Assembly (NCBI GenBank): GCA_012517315.1 | Contig: JAAYVE010000017.1 | Location: 1 to 64,000 of the forward strand | From: Deltaproteobacteria bacterium | Lineage (GTDB): Bacteria > Desulfobacterota > Syntrophobacteria > Syntrophobacterales > Syntrophobacteraceae | Direction: 5' to 3' | DNA length: 64,000 bases | Shown here: positions 27,505 through 37,297 of the stretch, in pieces | How the letters are laid out: each line of letters opens with the position of its first letter | Numbering within the stretch: position 1 is the stretch's first letter | Notes under the pieces: generated by a model | Databases searched by the model: none | Told to the model about the DNA's origin: nothing | What the model saw: the letters and a program-made list of their open reading frames with translations, nothing else | Position numbers and translations under genes: made by a program

Positions 27505-28551
27505 TCACTCCACCTCGATCATCCCTTGGCTCTTGCCCGTCACCACGCCGATGACCGCTGCGCTGTCGATCCCGCTTGCTTTAAGGCGGGAGGCCAGAGC
27601 GTGGGCTTGTTCCTCGGGGAGGGAAATGAGCAGTCCGCCGGACGTCTGGGCATCGGCCAGGATGTCCAGCAGGAGGGCGTCCACGGGACGGACCTGCACG
27701 ATACGATGGGCACAGTAGTTGCGGTTGGCGAAACTTCCGCCCGGCAGGAGACCCATTCCCACGGAATCGACCACCTCAGGGAGGAGCGGGACCTGTTTTG
27801 CGAAGAGCCGTATTGTGCAGCCGCTTGCCATGGCCATTTCCAAAGTATGGCCTAGAAGGCCGAAGCCCGTGATGTCGGTGCAAGCATTCACAGGGTACTG
27901 GAGCATGATTTCAGCGGCATAACGGTTGAGGGCCGCCATGGTCTCCGTTGCCGCCTTCTCTGCCGACTGTGAAACCAGGTTGGCCTTGATGGCGGTGGCC
28001 AGAATTCCTGTGCCGATGGGTTTGGTGAGGACGAGGGCGTCTCCTTCGCGAACACCGGCGTTGGTGAGAATGCTTCCGGGATGGACGATCCCTGTCACCG
28101 AGAGGCCGTATTTGATTTCGGGGTCCTCCACGCTGTGCCCTCCTACGAGCACCGTCCCCGCTTCGTGCACCTTCTCCAGGCCGCCCCGGAGGATTTCTCT
28201 CAGGATTTCACGGTCCATGGTCCGGGTTGGAAAGCACACCACGTTCATGGCGGTGAGAGGTCGCCCCCCCATGGCGTAGACGTCGCTCAGAGCGTTGGCC
28301 GCCGCGATCCGGCCAAAATCGTACGGGTCATTGACCAAAGGAGTGATGAAATCCACCGTCTGGACGAGGGCGATGTCGTCCGTCATGCGATACACTCCGG
28401 CATCGTCGGAAGTTTCTCTTCCCACCAGCAGGTTCGGGTCCTCTTCCAAAGGCAGGGATGAGAGAATTTCGGCAAGGTCCCCCGGACCGATCTTGGCCGC
28501 TCATCCAGCGGCGCGAACTGTTTTCGCCAGTTCGACTCTGGTTTCGCTCAT
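27505..28551 (-). CDS. selD: Selenide, water dikinase SelD containing Sec17
   Basis: Makes selenophosphate from selenide and ATP, the Se donor for Sec-tRNA. The frame from ATG 28551 (GAGGA six bases upstream) has an in-frame TGA at 28503-28501, codon 17. Read as Sec it gives RAAG-U-AAKIGPGDL, the SelD active-site segment where Cys or Sec is found. The rest is typical: DDAGVYRM, TVDFITPLVNDPYDFG, VGGHSVEDPEIKYGLSVTG, and DITGFGLLGH. Total 348 residues, the normal SelD length; without the TGA readthrough the protein would lose its active site. yedF lies 183 bases upstream on the same strand, a classic selenium pair. Confidence 0.95.
28476..28488 (-). promoter_or_regulatory. SECIS-like hairpin in selD
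   Basis: On the minus strand a perfect 5-bp stem GGTCC (28488-28484) / GGACC (28480-28476) holds a GGG loop that begins 17 bases after the TGA. It can be extended by CAA/TTG across a 4-base bulge. This fits bacterial SECIS rules. Confidence 0.7.
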
Positions 28552-28734
28552 GTGAGTTCCTCGTGCCCTGTCCGCGGAAGGGACAGAGTCGTCTCAAAAA
28601 CAATCGCGCACAGGATCCGCAGGATTGGAAACGTCACGGCGGCAGCCACCCTTCGTCCTTTTTTCCGATGTCTGAAGCATTTCCCGAACCAAGGGCGCAT
28701 CGACCCTGAGGCTCCGTGAGCCCCGCCGAAGGAC

Positions 28735-29343
28735 TCAAGACAGACTGATCAACTTGTCGGCCAGCTGCAAGGCCGTGACGACGTCGAGCATGTTGGTGGT
28801 CTCCCCCACCTGTTTTTTTTCCAGGAGGTCGAAATGGTTCAGGCAGGTGCCGCACACGAGGATGTGAACTCCTTCCCGGTCCAGTTCCATGAGAGCGGGT
28901 AGACTCTCCGATCCCTCCACCGCAAGCTTCACGCCGGCGTTTACCAGGATGAGCCGCCACAGCTCACTTCCCATCTCCTTCAGGGTTGCAATGAAATTGA
29001 ACATCAGCTTTTTGCCGAGAACATCGTCTCCCGTTCCCATACGGTCTGTGGCCACCAGCACGGCGATTCGCGTCTCTCCATTTGTTTTGGACACCTGAGG
29101 GGAAATCGCGGGGATCGCCGTTTTCCCCTCGCGTACTCCCACTACCTGGTACACGCCGTCCACCTCGGCATCCTCCACAAGGTAACCACTGCGTGCGAGA
29201 AAACGGCTCACGTTTTCCTTTGCTGCCGGGTTGTCCACCAGGACCGTGATGCGGCGGACGTCGCCTGCTTCAATCCGCGACTTGGTCTGCAGCACAGGAT
29301 TGGGGCAGGCCAGTCCCCTGCAGTCAAGCGTATCGTTTCCCAT
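28735..29343 (-). CDS. yedF: Selenium metabolism protein YedF
   Basis: A 202-aa protein of the TusA-plus-DsrE-like type that accompanies selD. The N-terminal TusA domain has LDCRGLACPNPVLQTK with the CPxP site. The C-terminal DsrE-like domain (about 90-200) has VATDRMGTGDDVLGKKLM and ILVCGTCLNHFDL. It is proposed to handle reactive sulfur/selenium for SelD; the exact reaction is not settled. Start ATG at the beginning of the TusA domain. Confidence 0.92.
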   Translation of the reverse strand: MGNDTLDCRGLACPNPVLQTKSRIEAGDVRRITVLVDNPAAKENVSRFLARSGYLVEDAEVDGVYQVVGVREGKTAIPAISPQVSKTNGETRIAVLVATDRMGTGDDVLGKKLMFNFIATLKEMGSELWRLILVNAGVKLAVEGSESLPALMELDREGVHILVCGTCLNHFDLLEKKQVGETTNMLDVVTALQLADKLISLS

Positions 29344-29808
29344 GAAGATTCCTTCTATTCAAAGCGTCCATGTCCTGCGAAGCAGTCCCCCGGCACCATG
29401 GGCCGCCATGAGGAGGGGGAAGCCCAACGGAAATAAGCCGACCGGCCGCGTATCCCGATACCACACCTTGCGGGAGTCCGGAAAAGCTTGGCGTCAACAC
29501 ATGACTATCGAAAGAAGTTTAGGTGAATGGATACGATGGAGTTAAATGGGTATTTCCGATCGGTTCCGATAAGGTCATGGTATTTTTCGATGAAATGCGA
29601 ACCTTGCCTCGCCAATTCCCTCACGGAATGATCTTCTGACCCGTATACCTCGCAATGCTTGTCTCCCCGACACATAAATCTTGATTTGGGCGCTTATGTT
29701 TTTTAATGTTTCAAAATCGGAACGTTGTGGGATTCAGCACATCGACACAGGCGCATATCCTCGCCGTTGAGGTCAGTTTTCTCCCCATGAGACCCAAGAG
29801 GTTTGGTC
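29344..29808. other. Divergent intergenic stretch, no gene seen
   Basis: About 465 bases between yedF and the sensor kinase gene, which diverge. AT-rich near 29690-29720. It should hold promoters for both; no RNA motif was recognised. Confidence 0.4.
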
Positions 29809-32367
29809 GTGTCTAAGGAAAAAGCGGCCAAGAGGCAAACCGGGCGCGCGAAGGAAGGGGAAAGCTGCGAGTTGGGGCGGGGATTGGTCCGGGCTGAAGG
29901 AGTTCTTGAAAAGGGGAACCACCGGGAGAGGGATGCCACAGGCTCGGCGAACGCCCGTCTTACGTCGGAAACGACCTTCCCTCCCCCTGACTGGGGTTTT
30001 TTTCCCGCCGATCTCATGGGATTGGGTGTTGTGGGACTCACGAGGCATGGCTCCATCACCTGTGTGAATCCCGTCCTTGCTTCCATGCTGGGAGTGGCGC
30101 CGGAGGTCCTCACCGGGACGCTTTTTCTCAAACATATCGTGCCCCTTGAACATGACCGCTTCAAAGCTTTTCTCCAGGACGAGGTGAATCCCTCGCGCAA
30201 GGAGCGGTTCATCCTTCTCGACGAAGAAGGCAGACGGCGGCCGGCCGTGTTTTGCCCTTTTCCTTCCAGCAGCGATGCAGTTCCCTCTTTTCTCTACCTG
30301 GTCCTGGAGATACCGGGGGAAGGGTTCTCGCGCCAGTCTATCCAGCCGTGCCCCAGGATGGATGTGACCCGTGAAACGGTGAGACGCCATGTGGTCATTT
30401 GTGACGAGAGCGGTTGCATCATCCGGACCAGTGGTTCGTTGAGGCAGTTGTGCCCCACTGAACCTCTTCACCGACACTTTGACGAGGTTCTGAGAATCGA
30501 GATTTCTGGCGCGGGGGAAGCTGGGGCGCCCGTGGATGAACCGTTCAGCATTTCACAGGTCCTCGCGGGAAAAACATTTTACGGGGTCCCCGCCATTCTT
30601 CACAAGCCCGACGGTGGACGCCTTCCATGCGCACTCGAGGCCGGCCCCCTTTGCAACCCCGAGGGAACGATTTCGGGGTCTGCGGTGACCTTGTCCGAGG
30701 CGATCCCGGTGCATGGGGTTGCGGGAGAAGACCTCCCCATTGGCAGAAACCTCCACCAAGTCGCCCGTGAAGACAAGTCCTCCGATCTTATCGAGTCTAA
30801 CCTGGCCCTGCAGAGGGAAATCCTTCACCGCAAGCAGATGGAAAATGCTCTCATCGAGAGCGAAAAACGCTTTCGGGCCATTTTCGAGAAGGCCGCCATC
30901 GGGATGGCCCTCGTGGACCTCGACGGAGTCCCCATCGCAGCGAATCCCTCTCTCATCGAGTTGTTCGGCGGCAGCATGGATGATCTTCCGTCCAGTCTGT
31001 GCTCCATCCCGGCTCTGGAAGAAGCCTCTTTGTGGGGTTCCGCCCACCAGGAACGCTCTGATCAGGAAATTTCCAAGGGCGACCACTTTCAGATGGAAAA
31101 GCGTTACATCTTGAAGGGTGGCCGCTTGATGTGGTGTCACATGACCGTGTCGCTCATCCGCGATTCTTTCGGTGACCCGAATTCGGCCGTGGTCATGCTG
31201 GTGGACATCACGGAGCGCAGGCAGGCGGAGAGGGCCCTGCGCCAGAGCGAAGCCAGGTATCGGGCCATTGTTGAGGACCAGGTGGAACTTGTCTCCAGGA
31301 TCTGGGCGGACTATACGTATTCCTTTGTTAACGAAGCCTATTGCCACCGGTTTGGCAAGACCCGGGAACAACTGCTGGGATCGAGCCTGTGGGACCACGT
31401 GCCCCGCAAGGGAAGGCAAAGACTGAAACGGCACTACCTTTCCCTCACAAAGGAAAACCCCGTGGCTGTCATTGAGCATCGGGTGGTCATGCCCAACGGT
31501 GAAGTGGTGTGGCAGCAGTGGACGGACCGGGCCATTTTCGATGACGGGGGAAGGCTGAAGGAAATCCAGTCCGTTGGGAGGGATATCACCAGGGAAAAGC
31601 TCGCAGAAAAAGCGCTGCAGGAATCGGAGAGACAGTTGCGGTATCTTTCGGCTCAGCTGCTGACAGTTCAGGAGAGGGAGAGGAAGCGTATCGCCCATGA
31701 ACTTCATGATAGTGTGGGTCAGTACTTGAGCGCCATCAAATATGGGATGGAAAACCTCCTGCAACTTGCCCAACTGGGGGACAAAGAGATGGTGATCCGT
31801 TCCTTGGAGACACTCGTGCCCCTCACCCGCAACACCATCGAAGAGGTTCGCAGAATCTACATGGATCTGCGCCCTTCCCTCCTTGACGACCTGGGGATAG
31901 TTCCTACCGTCTCTTGGTTCTGCAGGGAGTTCGAATCCATCTACACGGGCATCCAGGTCGAGAGGTCCGTACAAGTCAGTGAAGACGAGGTGCCGGAGCC
32001 GCTCAAGATCGTCCTCTTTCGCATCCTCCAGGAAGCGCTGAACAACGTGGCGAGGCACAGCAAGGCAAAAAAAGTCTCCGTGAAGCTGGGGAAATACCGC
32101 GAAGGTGTGGAGTTTGTCGTTCAGGATGACGGTGTCGGCTTCGACGCCTGTGAGGCGTGGAATCGAACAAAAGGAAGGGGGGGACTCGGTCTCGCGAGCA
32201 TGAAGGAGCGCACGGAACTCTTTGGGGGGGAGTTTCGTGTGGAGTCGTCCCAAGGCAAGGGTGCTCTGATCCGGGCAGCTTGGCCGGACCTGACTCACAT
32301 CAAGGCAAAGGATCAGGAGGAGAACGCCTCGGGAGAATCAGGGCCTCCCCATCCCAAGGCCCAGTGA
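29809..32367 (+). CDS. Multi-PAS sensor histidine kinase (HisKA_3/NarL type)
   Basis: An 852-aa soluble kinase with no membrane segment. A first PAS-like region is near residues 60-170. Typical PAS domains follow at about 345-470 (ESEKRFRAIFEKAAIGMALV, then VDITERRQAERAL) and 470-600 (SEARYRAIVEDQVELVSRIW, then VGRDITREK). The phosphoacceptor is His633 in RKRIAHELHDSVGQYLSAIK. The HATPase has FRILQEALNNVARHSKAK and DDGVGFD, then GGLGLASMKERTELFGG. These kinases partner NarL-type response regulators, but none is adjacent, so it is an orphan. GTG 29809 with AAGAGG seven bases upstream is preferred to TTG 29803. Confidence 0.88.
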   Translation: MSKEKAAKRQTGRAKEGESCELGRGLVRAEGVLEKGNHRERDATGSANARLTSETTFPPPDWGFFPADLMGLGVVGLTRHGSITCVNPVLASMLGVAPEVLTGTLFLKHIVPLEHDRFKAFLQDEVNPSRKERFILLDEEGRRRPAVFCPFPSSSDAVPSFLYLVLEIPGEGFSRQSIQPCPRMDVTRETVRRHVVICDESGCIIRTSGSLRQLCPTEPLHRHFDEVLRIEISGAGEAGAPVDEPFSISQVLAGKTFYGVPAILHKPDGGRLPCALEAGPLCNPEGTISGSAVTLSEAIPVHGVAGEDLPIGRNLHQVAREDKSSDLIESNLALQREILHRKQMENALIESEKRFRAIFEKAAIGMALVDLDGVPIAANPSLIELFGGSMDDLPSSLCSIPALEEASLWGSAHQERSDQEISKGDHFQMEKRYILKGGRLMWCHMTVSLIRDSFGDPNSAVVMLVDITERRQAERALRQSEARYRAIVEDQVELVSRIWADYTYSFVNEAYCHRFGKTREQLLGSSLWDHVPRKGRQRLKRHYLSLTKENPVAVIEHRVVMPNGEVVWQQWTDRAIFDDGGRLKEIQSVGRDITREKLAEKALQESERQLRYLSAQLLTVQERERKRIAHELHDSVGQYLSAIKYGMENLLQLAQLGDKEMVIRSLETLVPLTRNTIEEVRRIYMDLRPSLLDDLGIVPTVSWFCREFESIYTGIQVERSVQVSEDEVPEPLKIVLFRILQEALNNVARHSKAKKVSVKLGKYREGVEFVVQDDGVGFDACEAWNRTKGRGGLGLASMKERTELFGGEFRVESSQGKGALIRAAWPDLTHIKAKDQEENASGESGPPHPKAQ

Positions 32368-32523
32368 GCGCAAGCAGCCGACTTTGTCTTTTTCTGGTCG
32401 ATTTCAAGGGTAAATCGCCAAGGAGCCTATCTGGCCGGACGATCGGAGCGTTTGCGGGGGGGTGATCGGTCTGGCCCGGATATGGTCATGGCCCGTGGGG
32501 GTGACTTGTCACGGGTCACTCCA

Positions 32524-33384
32524 TCAGTCCACCCTCCAGGTACCATTTTCATCGACCATGGACAGAACCCGTTTGTCCTTGCCCTCCCTATAGATCACAG
32601 AGGCCGTTTTACCTCGCACATAGACTCCGATGATCCCTCTTCTGCGAATCTCTTCCGGAGGAATATTCTCTCTGATCTCGTCCAGAAAAGCCTCCGCTCC
32701 CACTTGTTTCATGTATGCCTTCACCGCTTCGAGCCGTTCCTTTGTCGCGTATCGTTCCATCTCTTCCAGCTTCCCCTCCCGCAGGACACGTTCGAATGCG
32801 AGCATTGCCGCGACCTGAGGGCTTCCCCGGGAGGCTTTGCCCAAGTGACGTGCCGTCACCACATCTCGGAAAAGGGGCGCGCTGAACGTGGCATGATAAC
32901 CCATCGACAAAAGGGGTCCACCTTTGAAGGACCAGGATGTCTGGCCCCAAACTCGGTTGTTTCCCATTTCGAACCGCTGGAAGCCTCCTCCCCGTTCTTC
33001 GATCACAAAGGACTGCAGTGAGACACCCCCAGATTGGGAAGGGAGGAGTAAGGTCCCGTGAACGCTGGATCCGGTGGGCCTCCGAGCATCCAAGCGGAGC
33101 AATACGCCCTGCAGGTCACCGTTTTTAACCATTTTTTCAAATAGTTGCAAAAACGGGCCGGACAGGACGGCTTCTGGAACAGGGCGATCCGCGAGGAGTA
33201 TCCGCAGTTCCTGGCGTTCCAGCACCCCCTCTTCATTTCCGAACAGCATTACGGAGGAGTGGCTGAGAGAGACGGTCCTGTTCGCCGCAGTGAGTGTTCC
33301 CCGGGCATATCCGGGATCCAGGGAGATAGCCTCGGAGCATGGGGAGAGGACCAGGAGAGCGAAAATGACTGGCCAGCGTTTCAT
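32524..33384 (-). CDS. Exported protein of unknown function
   Basis: A 286-aa protein with a signal peptide (MKRWPVIFALLVLSPCSEA). The mature part has a beta-rich middle (residues 60-180) and a helical segment near 190-240, then VYVRGKTASVIYREGKDKR and MVDENGTWRVD. The last part resembles the end of DUF4878/NTF2-like lipoprotein folds, but I do not recognise a family with confidence. The frame stays open upstream to 33792; I chose ATG 33384 for its signal peptide and a GAGGGG upstream. It is convergent with the sensor kinase. Confidence 0.6.
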   Translation of the reverse strand: MKRWPVIFALLVLSPCSEAISLDPGYARGTLTAANRTVSLSHSSVMLFGNEEGVLERQELRILLADRPVPEAVLSGPFLQLFEKMVKNGDLQGVLLRLDARRPTGSSVHGTLLLPSQSGGVSLQSFVIEERGGGFQRFEMGNNRVWGQTSWSFKGGPLLSMGYHATFSAPLFRDVVTARHLGKASRGSPQVAAMLAFERVLREGKLEEMERYATKERLEAVKAYMKQVGAEAFLDEIRENIPPEEIRRRGIIGVYVRGKTASVIYREGKDKRVLSMVDENGTWRVD

Positions 33385-33767
33385 GATGCGCTTCCCCTCG
33401 CCGAACGAAATGGCGACATCGGGATGATGGTGTCTCATGGCGGATAACACTTGTCGCAGGCGTCTGCAAGAGATATCAGAAGAAAGCTCCTTGGTAACGG
33501 GCAAAAAGCTACGACAATGGTCCAGGCAAGGGGAACGTGTTTCCACCACTTCATTGAAATGTCCTCGACCCTTGCGGCTGCAAACCTTCAGCCTGCAGAC
33601 CTGTGTTGCATCCCCCCGTAGGGTTTGGAGGGCGTCGTCCGACCTGCCCGGCTCCGTCATGTGAATGCGTGATGCCGCATCACATATCGTTGGTAAGAGG
33701 TGCAACAGGACGTCGGCCGTAACGGCAGAGCGGGCAACGGGGATCATTGTATTTGGGAGGAGAGATT
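33385..33767. other. Divergent intergenic stretch, no gene supported
   Basis: About 380 bases between the exported protein gene and the radical SAM gene. An open minus-strand extension covers it but has no protein-like composition; probably promoters only. Confidence 0.4.
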
Positions 33768-35663
33768 TTGGCGAGAAAAGAAAAGGCGCCACCGGAGGCA
33801 GTGGTCCTCGTTTCCGCGCCCTGGCCCCTTTACAGCCAGCCGTCCATTCAGCTGGGGACGCTCAAGAGTTACCTCAGAAATCATTATCCGGAAATCAGGG
33901 TCGACGCGCGCCACTTCTATCTCCAGGTTGCCGAAAGCCTTGGATACGAATGGTACCGCGTGATTTCCGAGAGAGTGTGGTCCGCTGAGAGTTGCTTTGC
34001 GGCATTGATGTTTCCCGAGCGCCTGGATGCCATCGAGAGGCTTTTCTACAGGGAGACGGCAAAGAGGGGGCGCTTTCGGGGAGAAATGAATTTCAGGAAG
34101 GTGGTCGAACTCCTCGGGAGCCTCTCGGAAACGTTCGTGAGGGGCACGAACTGGGGAGAATACGGTCTTGTGGGCTTTTCCATCTGCCTGTGCCAGCTCA
34201 CCTCCAGCCTGTATCTCATGAAACGGATCAAGGAGGAACATCCACGGGTTCCCACCGTGGTGGGAGGGTCGGCCCTGGGAGGCAATCCGGGGCGGGGCTT
34301 TTTCAAAGCCTTTCCATGGGTGGACTATCTGGTGCCCGGGGAAGGTGAACGGCCCTTGGCGGAACTCATCGGTTTGCTGCGGACTTCCTCCGGATCCCCG
34401 GATGCATCGGGGGTGCAGGGTGTCATCACCGGCAGCAGTGGTTCGAGAGAACCGGATGTGGGCTCCATCCAGCTGCCCCGCCTGAATGATCTGCCCACGC
34501 CGGACTACGACGACTACTTTGCGCTTTTGCAGACATTCCCTTCCCAAAAGCGGTTTTTCCCGACCCTCCCCGCCGAAATGTCCAGGGGGTGCTGGTGGCG
34601 TCGCCCATCCACGGCAAGACGCCCTTCCGGGTGCGCGTTCTGCAATCTCAACCTCCAATGGGAGGGATACAGGGCCAAGGATCCCTCCCGCATCGTTTCC
34701 GAGGTGGATTCCCTGACGAGCAGGCACAAGGTGTTGTCTGTGGCTTTCATGGACAACGTACTGCCGGCCAACGGGAGCGAGAAGGTCTTCCAGGGATTCA
34801 TGCGCCTTGGAAAGGATCTCCGCCTTTTCGGCGAGATCCGTGCCGCCACCGCGGCGTCTCGCTTGCGGATGATGAAGGCGGCCGGTTTCCATGATCTGCA
34901 GATCGGCATTGAAGCCCTTGCCACCTCACTGCTCAAAAAAATGAGAAAGGGGAGTTCCGCCATCCGCAACCTGGAAATCATGAAAAACTGCGAGGAAAGC
35001 GGCTTGGTGAGCCATTCCAACCTGATCCTCGAGTTTCCGGGAAGCGACGAGGCAGATGTGGAGGAGACTCTGCGCTGTCTGGATTACGCTCAAGTTTTCC
35101 GCCCGCTCAGGGCGGTGAGCTTCTGGTTGGGTCTTGGAAGCCCCATTGCGTGCGATCCCGCTTCATTCGGCGTCAAAGCGATATACAACCATCCCAATTA
35201 CCGGGTACTTTTTCCACCCGCCATCGTCGCTTCCGTTCCTTTCATCATTCAGGGATTCCGCGGGGAGAGAACCCGTCAGAAGAGGCTCTGGCTTCCCGTG
35301 AGGGAGAAGCTCAAGGATTGGAAGAGTCTCCACGAGGGTATGAACCAAAGTGGTGGCGGTGAGGCTCCGCTCTTTTACAGGGATGGCCGCACCTTTCTCA
35401 TCGTTCATCAAAAGCGCCCGGGACAGTCTCCCATCACCCATCGCCTGCCCCCCCTTTCCAGGGAAATCTATCTCTTTTGCAGAAAGACGCGATCCCTCAA
35501 AGGGATTTTGGGGAGATTCCCAAAAGTCACCGAGGAAAAGCTCGTGCCGTTCCTCAGGATGATGGAGGACAAAAGGCTCATGTTCCGTGAAAGGGACGAG
35601 GTACTAAGTCTCGCCCTGTCGGCAAGGGATCGGGAGCGTATCGTCATAGGCGGGTGCAGTTGA
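33768..35663 (+). CDS. B12-binding radical SAM protein, RiPP-maturation type
   Basis: A 631-aa protein. Residues 12-220 look like a cobalamin-binding Rossmann-type domain (VLVSAPWPLYSQPSIQLGTL, GLVGFSICLCQLTSSL, VVGGSALGG). The radical SAM cysteines are C275, C289 and C292 in SRGCWW and SGCAFCNLNLQW, spacing C-x13-C-x2-C. RGCWW plus the C-terminal FYRDGRTFLIVHQKR and REIYLFCRKTRS match my memory of the RiPP maturation radical SAM C-methyltransferase family (TIGR03975-like). That would make it a peptide-modifying methyltransferase. I see no precursor peptide next to it. Start is TTG at 33768 with GGAGG seven bases upstream. The downstream MFS exporter is convergent, so not in the same operon. 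Confidence 0.75.
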   Translation: MARKEKAPPEAVVLVSAPWPLYSQPSIQLGTLKSYLRNHYPEIRVDARHFYLQVAESLGYEWYRVISERVWSAESCFAALMFPERLDAIERLFYRETAKRGRFRGEMNFRKVVELLGSLSETFVRGTNWGEYGLVGFSICLCQLTSSLYLMKRIKEEHPRVPTVVGGSALGGNPGRGFFKAFPWVDYLVPGEGERPLAELIGLLRTSSGSPDASGVQGVITGSSGSREPDVGSIQLPRLNDLPTPDYDDYFALLQTFPSQKRFFPTLPAEMSRGCWWRRPSTARRPSGCAFCNLNLQWEGYRAKDPSRIVSEVDSLTSRHKVLSVAFMDNVLPANGSEKVFQGFMRLGKDLRLFGEIRAATAASRLRMMKAAGFHDLQIGIEALATSLLKKMRKGSSAIRNLEIMKNCEESGLVSHSNLILEFPGSDEADVEETLRCLDYAQVFRPLRAVSFWLGLGSPIACDPASFGVKAIYNHPNYRVLFPPAIVASVPFIIQGFRGERTRQKRLWLPVREKLKDWKSLHEGMNQSGGGEAPLFYRDGRTFLIVHQKRPGQSPITHRLPPLSREIYLFCRKTRSLKGILGRFPKVTEEKLVPFLRMMEDKRLMFRERDEVLSLALSARDRERIVIGGCS

Positions 35664-35781
35664 CCCGCGATTCTTGGCCAGGAATGCCGTGGGAACGGAA
35701 AGATCACGGGAGCGCGATGATGCCGTGCCGGGTGCACAAGGGCTTGAGGAGGATCAATCAGGGGGAGGCCGCGAGGGGTCA

Positions 35782-37020
35782 TTAGGCGGTAAGCTGAAAG
35801 CGACTGGTGAAAAGCACCCCGGCGGACAGGACCCCAGCCGAGGAGAGCAGCGTGGCGCGGGTGCCGGCAAAGGATGCCACGGCGCCCCACAGAAGACTCC
35901 CGGCGGCCATGCCCCCAAAAAAGACCAGCATGTAATAGGCTAGCGCCCGGCCTCTGACCCAGGAAGGTGCTGAAGTCTGCACACTGCTGTTGAAACTGGA
36001 CAGAATAGCGAGCCAGCTGCCCCCTCCGAGGACGAGTAAGCCGCATAGGACGGGGAACGGCCTGAAGAAGGGGAGCAGGCAGAGAACCAGAGCGAAAAGC
36101 ATTGTGGCTAGGGTGACCATTGTGTTGATGGAGAGCCTTCTCCGGATGGTCGGCAGCAAACCGGCCCCCGCGACCGCCCCGGCGCCGAAAGAACCCACCA
36201 GGAGCCCGTAGCCTGCTGAATCGAGTCCCAGTTCATGCTTGGCGAGGAGGGGCAGAAGGGCCATAAGGGCGCTTGCGCCGAGAGCAAAGGAAACGGTGCG
36301 CACGAGGACGGTGCGCATGACGGGCGCCTTTGCGGCATAGCGGAATCCCGACTGAATGGCACCCAGGATCCCCTCGCTGGAGATTCCGCTCGCATCCGCA
36401 CTTCTGTTCCATGTGGAGACAACAAGGATGACCCCCAGATAGGTGACGGCATTCATGAGAAAGGCCACGCCGAATCCTGCCAGACCGATGATGACACCCC
36501 CCAATGCCGGTCCCACCGATCGCGCCACGTTGAAGTTGGCACTGTTGAGAGCGACCGCCGCCTGGATTTCCGATCGATCCACCAGTTCCGGAACAATGGC
36601 CTGCCAGGCGGGAGCGTTGAGAGCGGCCCCGAAGCCGAGAAGCAGGGTGAAAAGGAGCAGAACCCAAGGCGTCGTGTGTCCCATGATGGTGAGCACTCCC
36701 AATGCGGCTGAAGCACCAAGCATCCAGCTCTGGGTGAGGAGGATGAGCTTGCGCCGGTCGCAGACATCCGCCAAGGCCCCTGCCGGAAGGGAGAGGAGAA
36801 AAACGGGAAGGGTTATGGCGGTTTGGACCATGGAAACCATGAGTGGCTGAGTGGTGATGGAGGCCATGAGCCATGCCGAGGCCGTGCTGTGCATCCAGGT
36901 GCCGACGTTGGAGACCAGTGTCGCGATCCACAGGGCGCGGAACAGCCGCCGTCGCAATGGACACCATGGTCCCGTCGGTCCCCCCGGATGGTTTTGGGTC
37001 TTTTCGCCCATTCTTTGCAT
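35782..37020 (-). CDS. MFS exporter (MFS_3/EntS-like)
   Basis: A 412-aa major facilitator with about 12 membrane spans. The N-terminal half has NVGTWMHSTASAWLM and LPAGALADVCDRRKLILL (the loop 2-3 motif). APAWQAIVPELVDR and the NSANFNVARSVGPALGG segment are typical of the enterobactin-exporter-like branch. It lacks the C-terminal extension of longer homologues. The substrate is unknown. ATG at 37020 has AAGGAT nine bases upstream. Confidence 0.85.
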   Translation of the reverse strand: MQRMGEKTQNHPGGPTGPWCPLRRRLFRALWIATLVSNVGTWMHSTASAWLMASITTQPLMVSMVQTAITLPVFLLSLPAGALADVCDRRKLILLTQSWMLGASAALGVLTIMGHTTPWVLLLFTLLLGFGAALNAPAWQAIVPELVDRSEIQAAVALNSANFNVARSVGPALGGVIIGLAGFGVAFLMNAVTYLGVILVVSTWNRSADASGISSEGILGAIQSGFRYAAKAPVMRTVLVRTVSFALGASALMALLPLLAKHELGLDSAGYGLLVGSFGAGAVAGAGLLPTIRRRLSINTMVTLATMLFALVLCLLPFFRPFPVLCGLLVLGGGSWLAILSSFNSSVQTSAPSWVRGRALAYYMLVFFGGMAAGSLLWGAVASFAGTRATLLSSAGVLSAGVLFTSRFQLTA

Positions 37021-37297
37021 GTGTTGCCGATCCTTTGTTCACGCAGCCGGTTAAGTGACTTGGCAACTCGATGCCAATCGGTGGCTGTCCTCTGTAAAGT
37101 GCATCGAAGCTATCGATTTTCGCCGCCGGCTGTGCTAACGATGAGTCCTCCCTTGACCCTGCCGGCATCGTTTCTGATTCCTTCGGTCTCCATCCGGCGG
37201 AGGACAAGGTTCCACTGATTCTTTTGTCCTGTTACTTCAGGGATAACTACAGGCCGGTTCGCGCTGCAGCAACGATGGAACCGGAGGCCGTCCGCCC

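Noticed and set aside
30553-32298. 581-aa open frame on the minus strand opposite the sensor kinase
   Set aside because: It is antisense to a clear kinase, has no motif or binding site and reflects high GC.
33385-33792. N-terminal extension of the exported protein
   Set aside because: Would bury the signal peptide; composition is not protein-like.
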